From Desulfurococcales archaeon (lineage in GTDB: Archaea; Thermoproteota; Thermoprotei_A; Sulfolobales; Acidilobaceae): a stretch of DNA of 40,014 nt. Positions within the stretch are counted from its first letter, which is position 1, and each line of letters begins with the position of its first letter. The notes under the pieces are model-generated. The model worked only from the letters and a program-made list of their open reading frames with translations. It had not been told where the DNA came from and made no database searches. Positions 16,260 to 25,800 of the stretch are shown here, one piece after another. Made by a program: the position numbers and the translations under genes. The stretch is from assembly GCA_015521705.1 (NCBI GenBank), contig WANR01000044.1, forward strand, positions 1-40,014, written 5' to 3'.

Positions 16260-17390
16260 TCACGGTGGAGAGGAGGTAAGAGTAGTGATCCTCTCCTCTA
16301 CCATTACGCCGCCCTCCTTGACAGACTCTATGATAAGCGAGTAGATCCTTTCAATTCCGCCGAACTGTTCTGGATAAAACACCCCTCCTTCTCCGCTAGG
16401 AAGGTATCCTGAAACCAGCATTTCCACGAATGCTGCCTGAACTGAACTGACAGCTATTGATGTGGCTGACCACCTGTTGTCAGACCTTACGATGGATTCG
16501 TATTCAGCCTCTCCGCGATGCCCCCTTACAACTACTTTTAGTAAGGCTATGTCCCTACTTTTAGCTGATACCTTTTTCAGGATCTCGGCTAGAAAACTAG
16601 CCGGGTAAACTGGACACCCAGACACTTCGACGGGTTTCCTGCTAAGCATGGAGAGCGATTTGAGGCCCCTCATTATTGTCAGGTGGCCCGGCCACCTTAG
16701 GGTGCACTCGGCTAGCTCTTCTAGGTGCCCAAAGGTTTTAAGAAGGCTTCCCAGGCCGTCCGTGTAAAAGCACTCAAGCTCGCCTATGCCTTTTATCTTC
16801 ACTCTCTCCACAGGACCATCAAGGGGGTCTATCTCGACAACTTTACCATCTTTAACAAGCTTGGCCGGCCTGATGTACTCTTCTATCAGGTCTTCCGTGT
16901 TCCAGGTTGCGGATAGACCCAGCGGGCTGCGGGGATCCTCTGAAATACCGCCTGCATAAACCCTGGCACGCCTCCCATCTACAGCACTTACACCTCTAGC
17001 TATGAGCACGTTTGAGAGCCCTGGAGCAAACCCTGCATTGACTATTATCCTGGTATTCGTAGTGGAGGCCTCGGACTCGAGCTCTTCGAGCCCGTCCCTG
17101 ATGAAGGAGACGTCAACGGTGTCAACGCCTAGGGAGGCCAGGTTGAGTAGAGCCTTATAGGCCATTGAGCTGGGAAGTGCCAGAGCCACGACATCTACAC
17201 GTGAGGTAATAGTTCTCAGCGCGTCGCGGCTTAAAGCGTCTAGAAGCTTAGCCTCGGCACCCATGTCCTCTGCGGCTTTTACAGCATTCATCCTGCTATC
17301 AATGCCCACTACATGGTGTCCTCTCCTGGAAAGGAGCCAGGCTGTTCTTAGCCCTATATTGCCGAGGCCTATGACACCCACTATAGCCAA
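16260..17390 (-). CDS. Saccharopine-dehydrogenase-like NAD(P)-dependent oxidoreductase
   Basis: The 376-aa protein has an N-terminal Rossmann fold (VGVIGLGNIGLRTAW, GxGxxG, with an acidic end of strand 2 at GIDSR) and the saccharopine/carboxynorspermidine-type C-terminal domain, including NAGFAPGLSNVLIARG and WSATSIAVSSVQAAFVEM. Such enzymes act on amino-acid-derived secondary amines (lysine or polyamine metabolism) or are simple amino-acid dehydrogenases; no neighbour fixes the substrate. The chosen start is TTG 17390, with a GGTG core 8 nt upstream. The frame remains open to a GTG at 17441, but those 17 residues do not match the fold. It is a single-gene unit. Confidence 0.75.
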   Translation of the reverse strand: MAIVGVIGLGNIGLRTAWLLSRRGHHVVGIDSRMNAVKAAEDMGAEAKLLDALSRDALRTITSRVDVVALALPSSMAYKALLNLASLGVDTVDVSFIRDGLEELESEASTTNTRIIVNAGFAPGLSNVLIARGVSAVDGRRARVYAGGISEDPRSPLGLSATWNTEDLIEEYIRPAKLVKDGKVVEIDPLDGPVERVKIKGIGELECFYTDGLGSLLKTFGHLEELAECTLRWPGHLTIMRGLKSLSMLSRKPVEVSGCPVYPASFLAEILKKVSAKSRDIALLKVVVRGHRGEAEYESIVRSDNRWSATSIAVSSVQAAFVEMLVSGYLPSGEGGVFYPEQFGGIERIYSLIIESVKEGGVMVEERITTLTSSPP

Positions 17391-17517
17391 TTCATAGCAC
17401 CAAGAATTGGAGGTGGGGTTAAGTGTTCCGGCTGTCCTCACCCCTCGGGAGACTCCCTTTCTCTACATCCCCCATGGTAGTATTTGCTTTCAGGGGAAAT
17501 AAGGTTAAGTCTCGGGA

Positions 17518-17575
17518 CAAATAAATCACGTAAATTTTATTATAAAATTATTAAAATAAAATATAAAATGAGAAT
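17518..17575 (-). terminator. T-rich terminator of the BMP-family gene
   Basis: Read on the minus strand, the 3' flank of the binding-protein gene is a long run of T-rich blocks (TTTTATATTTTATTTTAAT and similar). This matches archaeal T-tract-dependent termination. The stretch is strikingly AT-rich against the GC-rich background. Confidence 0.6.
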
Positions 17576-17596
17576 GCATTAAAGAGTACCAGGCCG

Positions 17597-19015
17597 TTAG
17601 CCCAGCTTCTGTCTCCACGATTCAACTTCTTCTTGGCTTGTTGGTAAGGGCACCTCTACCTCTCCATTCCTGATCTTGTCTTCCAGCTCCTTGACAGCAT
17701 CCCAGATCCATTGGGGCACACTGTTTCTCATAGCCTCGACCTTGCTCTTGATCTCCTCTGGCGGCAGCGGCAACACCTTCTTTCCAGTCAGCCTCTCGGC
17801 TTCGATGCCGAATTGTATGAACTCGTCCAGGTCTTCTAGTGTGCTCATTGCTATACCTTCGGCTAGCTCGCCGTCTATCTTTGTACCGATACCTAGTATG
17901 AGTACTCCCTCATTTCTCTGGACGAAGTCCCTGAACTTGCCATCTACCACAAGTTTCGTGGCATAGTAGACTCCCTTATCGACCCTCTTCATCATGCTTG
18001 CTATGACGAATCCGGGGTTCAGCCAGTCCTGGTTCGCGTCAACACCTATCCAGAATGGTGGGCCCATTTCTAGGTTCTTTTCATTGGCTATCTCCTGGAC
18101 CGCCTGGTTTATACCCAGTCCTAGGGGGCCGGCCACGTTGTACACGGCTATGGCGCCCTGGGCATACATCCCCTTGGCAGCCTCGTAGCCCTTGGTTATG
18201 TCGCTGAATGTTCCTGTATAGACCCAGAGAACGATCTCCTTAGTGGTCATGCCCTGCAAGTGCTCTGGCAGGCTGCCAAACTTCTGCTCGTAGTACTTGA
18301 GGGCCCAGTCACATCCCCACTTGAAGCCTATCTCGAACTTCCACAGGGGTGGGATCTCTATGCCTAGAACCATGCCCACGTGCCTATACTCGGGGTACTG
18401 CGTGAGGAGGAAGCAGGCCAGGGCACCTACAAGGGCGCTACCCTTATGCTCTTCAAACTTTATATCAAGCACGTTGGGGAGAATCTCTCCTTTCTCTTGT
18501 TTAGCCTTGTCCTGCACGCTAGTGTCTATGCCGGCAAAGTTCTTGTCAGGGAATTCCTGGGCCACCTGATATATGGCGTCTGTTAGCAGGAAGCCGACAC
18601 CAATAATCAGGGCAACGTCTGGATCCCTTGCAGCTGCCCTCAAGTTGGGCAGGTAGTCAGCCTCGCTTTTACTTATTAGCTCGAGAACCTCTACACCGAA
18701 GTCCCTGGCGGCGTCGTCAGCCCCCTTGAACGCCATATCGTTAAAGCTTAAGTCGCCCCTACCGCCTATGTCCGAGATCACTGCTATCTTGATCTTCTTG
18801 GCAGGTGCAGGTGTTGTTTCCTCGGGTGTTTTAGTGGGTGTGGGGGTAGTAGCGGTTGGTGTGGGGGTGGTGGCGCGCGGGGTTGTTTCCTCGGGTGCAG
18901 GCTGGGGTGCTGGCTGCTCCCTGGTAGCTATGACAGCTGCTATGGCTACTATGATGACAACAACAATGATGCCGAGCAGAACCCGCGTGTCTATAGCCCC
19001 TCTAGAGGCCCTCAC
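17597..19015 (-). CDS. BMP-family (PnrA-like) surface substrate-binding protein
   Basis: This 472-aa protein is likely the binding component of a nucleoside- or other solute-type ABC importer. Residues 13-30 are a single N-terminal membrane segment. A Pro/Thr-rich linker spans about 33-72, and the basic-membrane-protein fold begins at KKIKIAVISDIGGRGDLSFN. Family landmarks are DLSFNDMAFKGADDAARDFG, FAGIDTSVQ, GSALVGALACFLL and WIGVDANQDWLNPGFV. The start is GTG, with GGGTGG 6-8 nt upstream and a TATA-like TATAAG near 19040. No matching permease or ATPase is nearby, so it is either an orphan or served by distant genes. The ligand is unknown. Confidence 0.85.
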   Translation of the reverse strand: MRASRGAIDTRVLLGIIVVVIIVAIAAVIATREQPAPQPAPEETTPRATTPTPTATTPTPTKTPEETTPAPAKKIKIAVISDIGGRGDLSFNDMAFKGADDAARDFGVEVLELISKSEADYLPNLRAAARDPDVALIIGVGFLLTDAIYQVAQEFPDKNFAGIDTSVQDKAKQEKGEILPNVLDIKFEEHKGSALVGALACFLLTQYPEYRHVGMVLGIEIPPLWKFEIGFKWGCDWALKYYEQKFGSLPEHLQGMTTKEIVLWVYTGTFSDITKGYEAAKGMYAQGAIAVYNVAGPLGLGINQAVQEIANEKNLEMGPPFWIGVDANQDWLNPGFVIASMMKRVDKGVYYATKLVVDGKFRDFVQRNEGVLILGIGTKIDGELAEGIAMSTLEDLDEFIQFGIEAERLTGKKVLPLPPEEIKSKVEAMRNSVPQWIWDAVKELEDKIRNGEVEVPLPTSQEEVESWRQKLG

Positions 19016-19144
19016 GTGGAGCCACCCAAACCCACACTTATACTAGGCTTTAATGGGGGGTTAAAAAGTGATTGCTGTTAGAATATTTCCAGCTCTTTAA
19101 AATAGGAAAAACTAATTTAAAGCAGGTATTACGTGGTAAATCGT

Positions 19145-19663
19145 TCACTTTACTATAGGCTCCACAAGCTCTTCCAGAGCTTTCACTAGGGCCACGTACC
19201 TCTCGCCGCCTTTCCTCGATAGACACGTTTCTAGCTTGGGAAGGAAGGGTGCCAGGTATCTTTTAGCGAATAGTCTGAGATCCTCGTCAGGGGCTAGGGA
19301 GAGGAACTCGAGTACTACTGGCAGGTAGTCGGGCAGCTCCTTCCGAGTATCCATGTCGAACCCTCTTAGCCTATACCTGCCCTTCAGTTCTAGGAGGAAC
19401 CTGCCCAGCTCTTCCTCCTTTCCCTTCAACAGGTACTCGTGCAGGTACAGGCTACACCTTGCAGGCATCTCGAATATGGACACGAAGAGCTCCTCTGCGT
19501 CCTCGCCGTTTACCGAGCGGATGAATTTCTCCACGTGTCTAGCGATTTTAGGGTTCTCGGCATAGAGGGCCTCTAAGACAGTGTCAGCCTCTCTTATTAG
19601 CGACTCAAACTCTTTGGAGGGATAATCAAAGAGTATTGAGAGTACCCTCAAGGCTAGCCTCAA
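19145..19663 (-). CDS. narJ: Nitrate reductase assembly chaperone, NarJ/TorD family
   Basis: The 172-aa helical protein is the expected cytoplasmic chaperone that inserts molybdopterin cofactor into NarG before Tat export. Family landmarks are LFDYPSKEFESLI near the N-terminus, SIFEMPARCSLYLHEYLLKG in the middle and RKELPDYLPVVLEFLSL, the conserved DxLPxxLEFL-like segment. The start is TTG, overlapping the stop of the preceding membrane-protein gene as TTGA, so translation is coupled. It is last in the narGH operon, the usual association for this family. Confidence 0.85.
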   Translation of the reverse strand: MRLALRVLSILFDYPSKEFESLIREADTVLEALYAENPKIARHVEKFIRSVNGEDAEELFVSIFEMPARCSLYLHEYLLKGKEEELGRFLLELKGRYRLRGFDMDTRKELPDYLPVVLEFLSLAPDEDLRLFAKRYLAPFLPKLETCLSRKGGERYVALVKALEELVEPIVK

Positions 19664-20451
19664 CGCTTGACCCTCCTTTGTTCAACCATGTAGGCGGCAG
19701 CTATTACAGTAACCTGGCTCGACAACTGTATGCTGGGGCCCGTTATCAGTAGCGCCAAAGGGCCCGGGAACCCCGCCAGCGAGTAAAGCACAATTGCTAG
19801 GGGGAGAAGCAGGGGGTCCATGAGACCCATGCCAAGCGAAAGGATCTGGCCTGCTATGTAGTAGTTCCTGTAAGCCATTGCTAAGGAGACTAGAATGAAA
19901 GGGGCAGCCACCAGAAGGTTCCTCCAAGAGACTTTACCCAGCAAGGGTATGGGCGCTATGAGCCACAGTATTGTGGCTGCTACAACAACCCCTGGGGACT
20001 GGGTCAGAGAAGTGAGTGCCAGGAAAACCATTAAGAGGGACTCGAGGAACCTTCGAGCTGACAAGTAGAGGGGTACAAGGGCTACAGCTAATAGGGCCCA
20101 AGAGGCCTTGGCTAGGCCCACAATGTCTAGGAATAGCATGACTAGCGGGATCAGGGCGGCGGGAGCCCTGAAATGGAGCAGCAATATTATGGCCGAGAGG
20201 ATAGTCACGGCATTCAGAGAGAAAAGCCCGACCTCGCTTGTAAGCACGTTTAGCAGGTCTAGCAAGGGGCCTGGGGGTATGAATATGAGGACCCTGAAAA
20301 GTAGCCTGTTAAGTATGAGCTCTAGAATGTAGAACGCTAAAAGCAGTTTCCATAAAAGAGCGAGCTGTCTTTCATCAATAACTCCTACCGGCCGGGCCCC
20401 GGAAACTGGCTCCAAAAAAAGCCTTAGCTTCTCATTGAAGCGTTTAGGCAC
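19660..20451 (-). CDS. Unknown polytopic membrane protein of the nitrate reductase operon
   Basis: I do not recognise a family. The 263-aa sequence has about eight hydrophobic segments after a short charged N-terminus (residues 1-30). It contains a single obvious His (LLHFRAP), so it cannot bind two b-haems through paired histidines as NarI does. It overlaps the gamma-like gene by 8 bases and narJ by 4 bases, which makes coexpression with the nitrate reductase very likely. It could be a quinol-interacting or anchoring component, or a transporter-like accessory protein, but the sequence does not decide. Start GTG. Confidence 0.7.
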   Translation of the reverse strand: MPKRFNEKLRLFLEPVSGARPVGVIDERQLALLWKLLLAFYILELILNRLLFRVLIFIPPGPLLDLLNVLTSEVGLFSLNAVTILSAIILLLHFRAPAALIPLVMLFLDIVGLAKASWALLAVALVPLYLSARRFLESLLMVFLALTSLTQSPGVVVAATILWLIAPIPLLGKVSWRNLLVAAPFILVSLAMAYRNYYIAGQILSLGMGLMDPLLLPLAIVLYSLAGFPGPLALLITGPSIQLSSQVTVIAAAYMVEQRRVKR

Positions 20452-21385
20452 TTGAGGGGCGCCTCCTCAGCATGACATAGATCGTGGCTGCCGCAACTAT
20501 AAGGGCGAGCCCTGCTACGAATACCACGGAATATGGAACCCTCTCCACTACCTCCTCGACGGTCACGGTCTCAGTAACAGTCTCAGTAACCGCCTCCGGC
20601 GCCACGGGTGGTTCTTCTACTTTGAGGCCTAGCCAGCCGCTGATCTTCTTTAATCCTCCCCTTTCATACTGGGAGCCCTCCCACCTGGCCAATACTATGC
20701 TCAGCTCGCCTCCGGGCCTGATCCCCGTCTCTAAGGGGTGAGTGCTCCCTGTTTCCCTCACCATAACAAGCCTCCACATGCCCCCCTCATAGATGGCAGA
20801 AGCCACCCAATCCTGCTCGCTTTCTGGCAGCTTCTCTATGGGGCTCTTAGGCGTCTTGGAAAGGCCTAGCGCCTCCCTCTCTTCCGGTGAAAGCCCGTAG
20901 CCGCTGCCAGCAACTAGAGCCTCGACTGTTTCCGGCGCCTTCCAGTAAACGATATAGACGGGGTCAGACACAGTGCCCATGCATATATAGGGGAGACTAC
21001 CCTCAGATACGGGCAGCTGGATAGCCACAGCGTCTGCGAAAACATCGGTTCCTCCGGGAACCTCGACGTCCATTGACGGGTCCTCCCATTCCACGTAGAA
21101 AGCTATATGGCTCAGATTATACGCAGCTGTTATTCTAAGCGTTGCCGTGGACTGCGGTGTCAGGGGGTAGACTATCGACTGGGACCCAAGAGTGGCCTCC
21201 ATCTTGTCGAGTCCCTCCCAGAAGTCGGCCCTAGGATCCAGTGGGAGACTCCCATTAACGTACCTAACTACCAGCTCGGGTGTCTGAGCAGTAACTAGAG
21301 GTGTATCTAGCAGGGTTGCCAGGCCCGCCACTACGAAGACGGACACGATTATTACCAGTGCCGGGGGAGCCCTATCAACCACCAC
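20444..21385 (-). CDS. Membrane-anchored haem-b gamma-type subunit of the nitrate reductase (ethylbenzene-dehydrogenase-like)
   Basis: The 313-aa protein has an N-terminal signal segment (9-27), a beta-rich domain of the ethylbenzene/DMS dehydrogenase gamma family and a C-terminal membrane helix (about 284-303) with a basic end. The key family region is FADAVAIQLP followed by YICMGTVSDPVYIVYWKA; M136 would be the Met axial ligand of haem b. The usual Lys ligand region near the GxW motif reads ASAIYEGGMWRLV, with Ser where Lys is expected. A TETVTE stalk precedes the membrane segment. It likely takes the place of NarI by accepting electrons on the outer face and anchoring NarGH. It starts at GTG 15 bases after the narH stop. 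Confidence 0.75.
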   Translation of the reverse strand: MVVDRAPPALVIIVSVFVVAGLATLLDTPLVTAQTPELVVRYVNGSLPLDPRADFWEGLDKMEATLGSQSIVYPLTPQSTATLRITAAYNLSHIAFYVEWEDPSMDVEVPGGTDVFADAVAIQLPVSEGSLPYICMGTVSDPVYIVYWKAPETVEALVAGSGYGLSPEEREALGLSKTPKSPIEKLPESEQDWVASAIYEGGMWRLVMVRETGSTHPLETGIRPGGELSIVLARWEGSQYERGGLKKISGWLGLKVEEPPVAPEAVTETVTETVTVEEVVERVPYSVVFVAGLALIVAAATIYVMLRRRPSSA

Positions 21386-21399
21386 CCAGCACCCCCATC

Positions 21400-22794
21400 C
21401 TAGCCTCTCCTGGCTATGCTTATTCTGAGCTCTTTCTTACTGGTCGGGATGATCCACCTCTCTTTCCCTATTGCCAGCCACTTGTACATTAGGTCCGCGT
21501 CCTCTCTGGAGAGACCGTTTTCCTCTAGGATCCGTGAGGCTTCCAGCTTACTTTTACCCTCAACGTTCACCATTCTGAAGTACTCCCTGATGGCTATTAG
21601 CTTCTTCAGAGCCTTCCTTACCTCTTCCTCGTTGCCAGCAGCGAACATGTTGGCCAGGTATCTTATCGGTATCCTGAGCTCGTCTATTATAGGGAGCACG
21701 TCCCTGTAGTCTGCAGAGTAGAGCCCGCGCCTGTCCAGCGTAGTCACCACGGGGTTGAGCGGCGGCACGTAGACTACCATAGGGAGGGTCCTGAATTCTG
21801 GGTGGATAGGCAGCGCTATCTCCCACTTCTTGAACATGTAGTAGACAGGGCTCTCACGCGCAGCTTTTATGAAGTTCTCTGGTACTCCGCTCTCCCTCGC
21901 CTTCCTGGCTACCCCGGGATCCCATGGATCCAGTATAATGTCCCTCTGGGCCTGGACAAGCTTCTCGAGTGGCGCCTTGGCAGCTTCCTCGACCCTCTCC
22001 TCGTCGTAGAGAACCACTCCCACATACCGGATCCTGCCAACACAGGATTCCGTGCATACAGGCGCCTGCCCAGTTTCAAACCTGGGATAGCAGAATATGC
22101 ATTTCTCGCTCTTCCCGGTTTTCCAGTTATAGTACACTTTCTTGTAGGGGCACGCTGTGACGCAGAACCTGTACCCCCTACACCTGACCTGGTCGATCAG
22201 TACTATGCCGTCTTCCTCTCTCTTGTAAACGGCTTTTCGGGGGCAGGATACAAGGCAGGGCGGGTTTATGCAGTGGTTACATATTCTTGGGAGCCAGAAC
22301 ATGAATACTCCCTTGTAGTTGAGGTATATCTCCTTTTCGACGCTCCTCCAGTTGGGATCCATCTTGGCATACACGTCGCCCCCCGCTAAGTCGTCGTCCC
22401 AGTTGGGGCCCCACTTGACATCAATCCTCTCCCTTGTCAGGAGGCTTACAGGGTTAGCTGTGGGCTGCTCGTCCTTCAGCTCCTCAGTAAAGAGGGTTTC
22501 ATAGTCGTACGTGAAGGGGTGGTAGTACTCCTCTATGCTAGGCGGCTTGTAGTGGTTCTCCTTCTCGAGTTTCAGTCTTAGCTTGCCGTTCTCTAGAACC
22601 CAGCCCCCGCCGTACCTCTCTTGGTCCTCCCACTTGAAGGGATAGCCGACGCCTGGCCTGGTCTCTACGTTATTCCACCAGGCATACTCCATGCCCTCCC
22701 TGTTTGTCCACACGTGCTTGCACGTTATGCTACACGTGTGGCAGCCTATGCACTTGTCGAGGACCATTACCATGGATACCTGGGCCCTAACCAT
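21400..22794 (-). CDS. narH: Nitrate reductase beta subunit NarH (four Fe-S clusters)
   Basis: The 464-aa electron-transfer subunit carries electrons to the NarG molybdenum site. Four ferredoxin-type groups are visible: C15/C18/C21/C25, C172/C175/C180/C184, C205/C211/C215 with Tyr208 where E. coli has Trp (CRGYRFC versus CRGWRMC), and C232/C235/C247/C251. The total is 15 cysteines, as expected for three [4Fe-4S] clusters plus one [3Fe-4S]. EKCIFCYPRFETGQAP and ESCVGRIRYVGVVLYD are almost identical to bacterial NarH. There is no signal peptide, so it is presumably co-exported with Tat-tagged NarG. ATG start, 6 bases after the narG stop. Confidence 0.96.
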   Translation of the reverse strand: MVRAQVSMVMVLDKCIGCHTCSITCKHVWTNREGMEYAWWNNVETRPGVGYPFKWEDQERYGGGWVLENGKLRLKLEKENHYKPPSIEEYYHPFTYDYETLFTEELKDEQPTANPVSLLTRERIDVKWGPNWDDDLAGGDVYAKMDPNWRSVEKEIYLNYKGVFMFWLPRICNHCINPPCLVSCPRKAVYKREEDGIVLIDQVRCRGYRFCVTACPYKKVYYNWKTGKSEKCIFCYPRFETGQAPVCTESCVGRIRYVGVVLYDEERVEEAAKAPLEKLVQAQRDIILDPWDPGVARKARESGVPENFIKAARESPVYYMFKKWEIALPIHPEFRTLPMVVYVPPLNPVVTTLDRRGLYSADYRDVLPIIDELRIPIRYLANMFAAGNEEEVRKALKKLIAIREYFRMVNVEGKSKLEASRILEENGLSREDADLMYKWLAIGKERWIIPTSKKELRISIARRG

Positions 22795-22800
22795 CCACCA

Positions 22801-25800
22801 TCACCCCTCACCATGCAGGGAGCCAAGCTTCTCTCTTAGAAACACCAACACCATGGTGTCCCTATTCACGCCGGTTGGCCCGTAGTAGTTGAAGAAGTAG
22901 CTTAGCTGGGCGTAGCCGCCAACCATCTTAGTGGGCTTCAAGTCCGTCCTGGTCACGCTGTTATGGATGCCTCCCTTCTTGCCTGTAATAGAGCTTCTGC
23001 CCACGTATAGGTGCCTCTCCTGGGCATGGTACATTATGGCTACTCCCTTAGGTATCCTGGGGCTCGTGGCGGCCCTAGCCACTATGACCCCGTTATCATT
23101 GACCACCTCTATCCAGTCATTGTCAGAGATCCCGGCCCACCTAGCGTCTTCATCGTTCAGCCACACAACCTGACCCCCCCTGAACAGGGTTAGCATGCGC
23201 AGGTTGTCCCAGAACTCGCTGTGTATGTTCCACTTCCCGTGCGGCGTTAGGTAGCGTAATAGTAGCATCTTCTTCCCATTAACTTGGACCCTGTAGTCGT
23301 CGAACCTGCTTATACCCAGCTTTCTCGCAGTGTTCTTGAGGCTTCCAAGGGATACCATGTCCAGGGGCGGCTTATACGTGGGGAAGAACTCTCCCAGCTC
23401 TAGGAACCAGTCATGGTCTACATAGAAGTGCTGCCTCCCAGAGAGGGTTCTCCAGGGAACCAGTTTCTCCGTGTTAATGGTGAAGGGAGAGTAGGCCCTG
23501 CCCGGCGACTCTATACCAGACCATATAGGGGAGGTGTGCGACCTCCTAGGCTGCCTGACTATGTCGTCGAATCTTATTTCATCCAGGGACGTGACAAGGT
23601 CCTGCATAGCCCTGCCAGTCCGCTTTTCTAGGGAGGCGAAAGCCCGCGGCGCGAGGCGGCCATTGGTTTCAGGGCTCAATGCTAGGATCGTTTCAGCCGC
23701 GTACTTGTCCTTCTCTAGGCTAGGGCACCCGTCTGGGCATCCCTCCCAGTAAACGCTTCCATTCCTGAGCTTTAGCTCCTCGTAAACGTCTGACGTGTCA
23801 TAGGATATTCCCTTGGCGCCAACCTTCCTGGCCCCGCCTCCTAGCGATATGAACATGTTGTAGACGTTTCTGTAGTCCCTCTTGACGACCTTTAGGTCCC
23901 ACATGGTCTTACCCGGTATAGGCTCGGTTTCTCCCTTTCTCCAGTCCTTGACCACCCCGTACTCCTGGGCGACCTCTAGAGGGGTGTCGTGCCAGAGCGC
24001 CCTGGCTACTATATCCTCTACAGGCCCGTTGAAGTGCTTCGACGCTATCTCTGAGAACTTTTTCGCGAGCTCTCTGAATATCTCCCAGTCAGTCTTAGAC
24101 TCCCATAGAGGGTCTACCGCGGGTGTGAACGGGTGGATGAATGTGTGTAGATCCGTCATGCTGAGGTCGTATTTCTCGTACCATGTAGCGGCTGGCAGTA
24201 CTATGTCTGCATAGACGCCTGTGGTCGGCATCCTGAAGTCTATGAAGACTAGTAGGTCGAGCTTAGCCTCTGGCGCTGGGTCGCGCCAAACTATCTCCTT
24301 GACAGCGCCACGCGCCAGCTCTTCCGACATGACGGCCTGCATCGGGGATCCAAGGAGGTGCTTGAGGAAGTACTCGTGGCCCTTGGAGCTGGATCCTAGA
24401 AGGTTTGCTCTCCAAACGAACATAACCCTGACCCAGTTCTCGGGAGCGTCTGGATCCTCTATGGCGAGCTTAAGCTCTCCATTCTTGAGCAGTTCAACAA
24501 CGTAGTCCACAGGGTCCTTACCCTTCTCCCTAGCCTCCCTTGCCAGGTCTAGGGGGTTCCTGTTGAACTGTGGATAGAAAGGCAGCCAGCCCAGTCTTGC
24601 AGCTATCACGTTACAGTCGGCCGGGTGCTCGCACTTGATCTTGCCTCGTATGTCGGAGCCTTCGGGCGCTATGTAGGTGACCCTCATGGGGTCGTATCTC
24701 CACTGGTCCGTGTGTATATAATAGAAGCTGGGTGAGTTCTGGTGCCTCGGAGGCTTCACCCAGTCCAGGGCAAACGCTATAGTAGCCCAGCCGACCAGGG
24801 TTCTTATCTTCTCCTGTCCCACGTAGTGGGCCCAGCCGCCCCCGTTACGGCCCTGAGCCCCTGTCAGCACTACTAGAGCTATTATCCCTCTATAGTAGAG
24901 GTCCGCGTGGTACCAGTGGTTAACCCCAGGACCCAGCATGATCATGACCCTGCCCTGGGTCTTTACAGCCGTCTCTGCGAATTCCCTAGCGATTCTCACT
25001 ACGAGGTCCCTGGAAACGCCCGTAATCTCTTCCTGCCATGCCGGGGTGAAAGGCTTGGGATCGTCATAGCCTGAGGGATAATCGCCTCCCAGGCCCCTAT
25101 CAACGCCCAGATAAGCTGTTAGCAGATCAAACACTGTCGTCACTAGCTTCTCGCCACTCTTAGTAGCGACTCTTATGGCGGGGACCCTTCTAGCCGTCCA
25201 GGAGGACTGCGTAAAGAAGGGCCCGAAATAGGGGAACTCAACGTCTACTACCTCATCCGCTTCGCCTATAAGCGTTAGGGCAGGATCCACGGGATCGCCT
25301 GTCACGGGATCCTTTAGTTCAAGGTTCCACCTGCCACTGTCATCCCACCTAAAGCCTATGGAGCCGTTTACAAGCCTTATGGATCCCGTATTACTGTCTA
25401 GGACTAGTAGCTTCCACTCTGGCAGCTTCTCCTCGCCATAGCGGGGGTCGAGGTATTCTGAGGCATCTAAGTCGCTTAGCCTGAGGAATTTGCCAGGCCT
25501 GTACCTGCCGTTCCTCTCTTCGAGAACCACTAGGAAGGGGAGGTCTGTGAATCTCTTAGCGTAATCTATGAAGAATTCTACGCTTCTCTCCACGTAGTAC
25601 TCTTTGAGTATAACATGGGCCATGGCCAAGGCTAGGGCTCCATCGCTACCGGCCCTCGCAGGTATCCACACGTCTGCAAAGCGCGTGTGCTCGCTGAAGT
25701 CTGGGCTTACAACGACTATTTTCGTGCCCCTATACCTTACCTCCGTGAAGAAGTGGGCATCAGGCGTCCGCGTCATGGGTATGTTTGTCCCAAAGTTTAT

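Noticed and set aside
19660-20451. The polytopic protein as NarI
   Set aside because: NarI needs conserved histidines for two b-haems; only one obvious His is present and the helix pattern differs.
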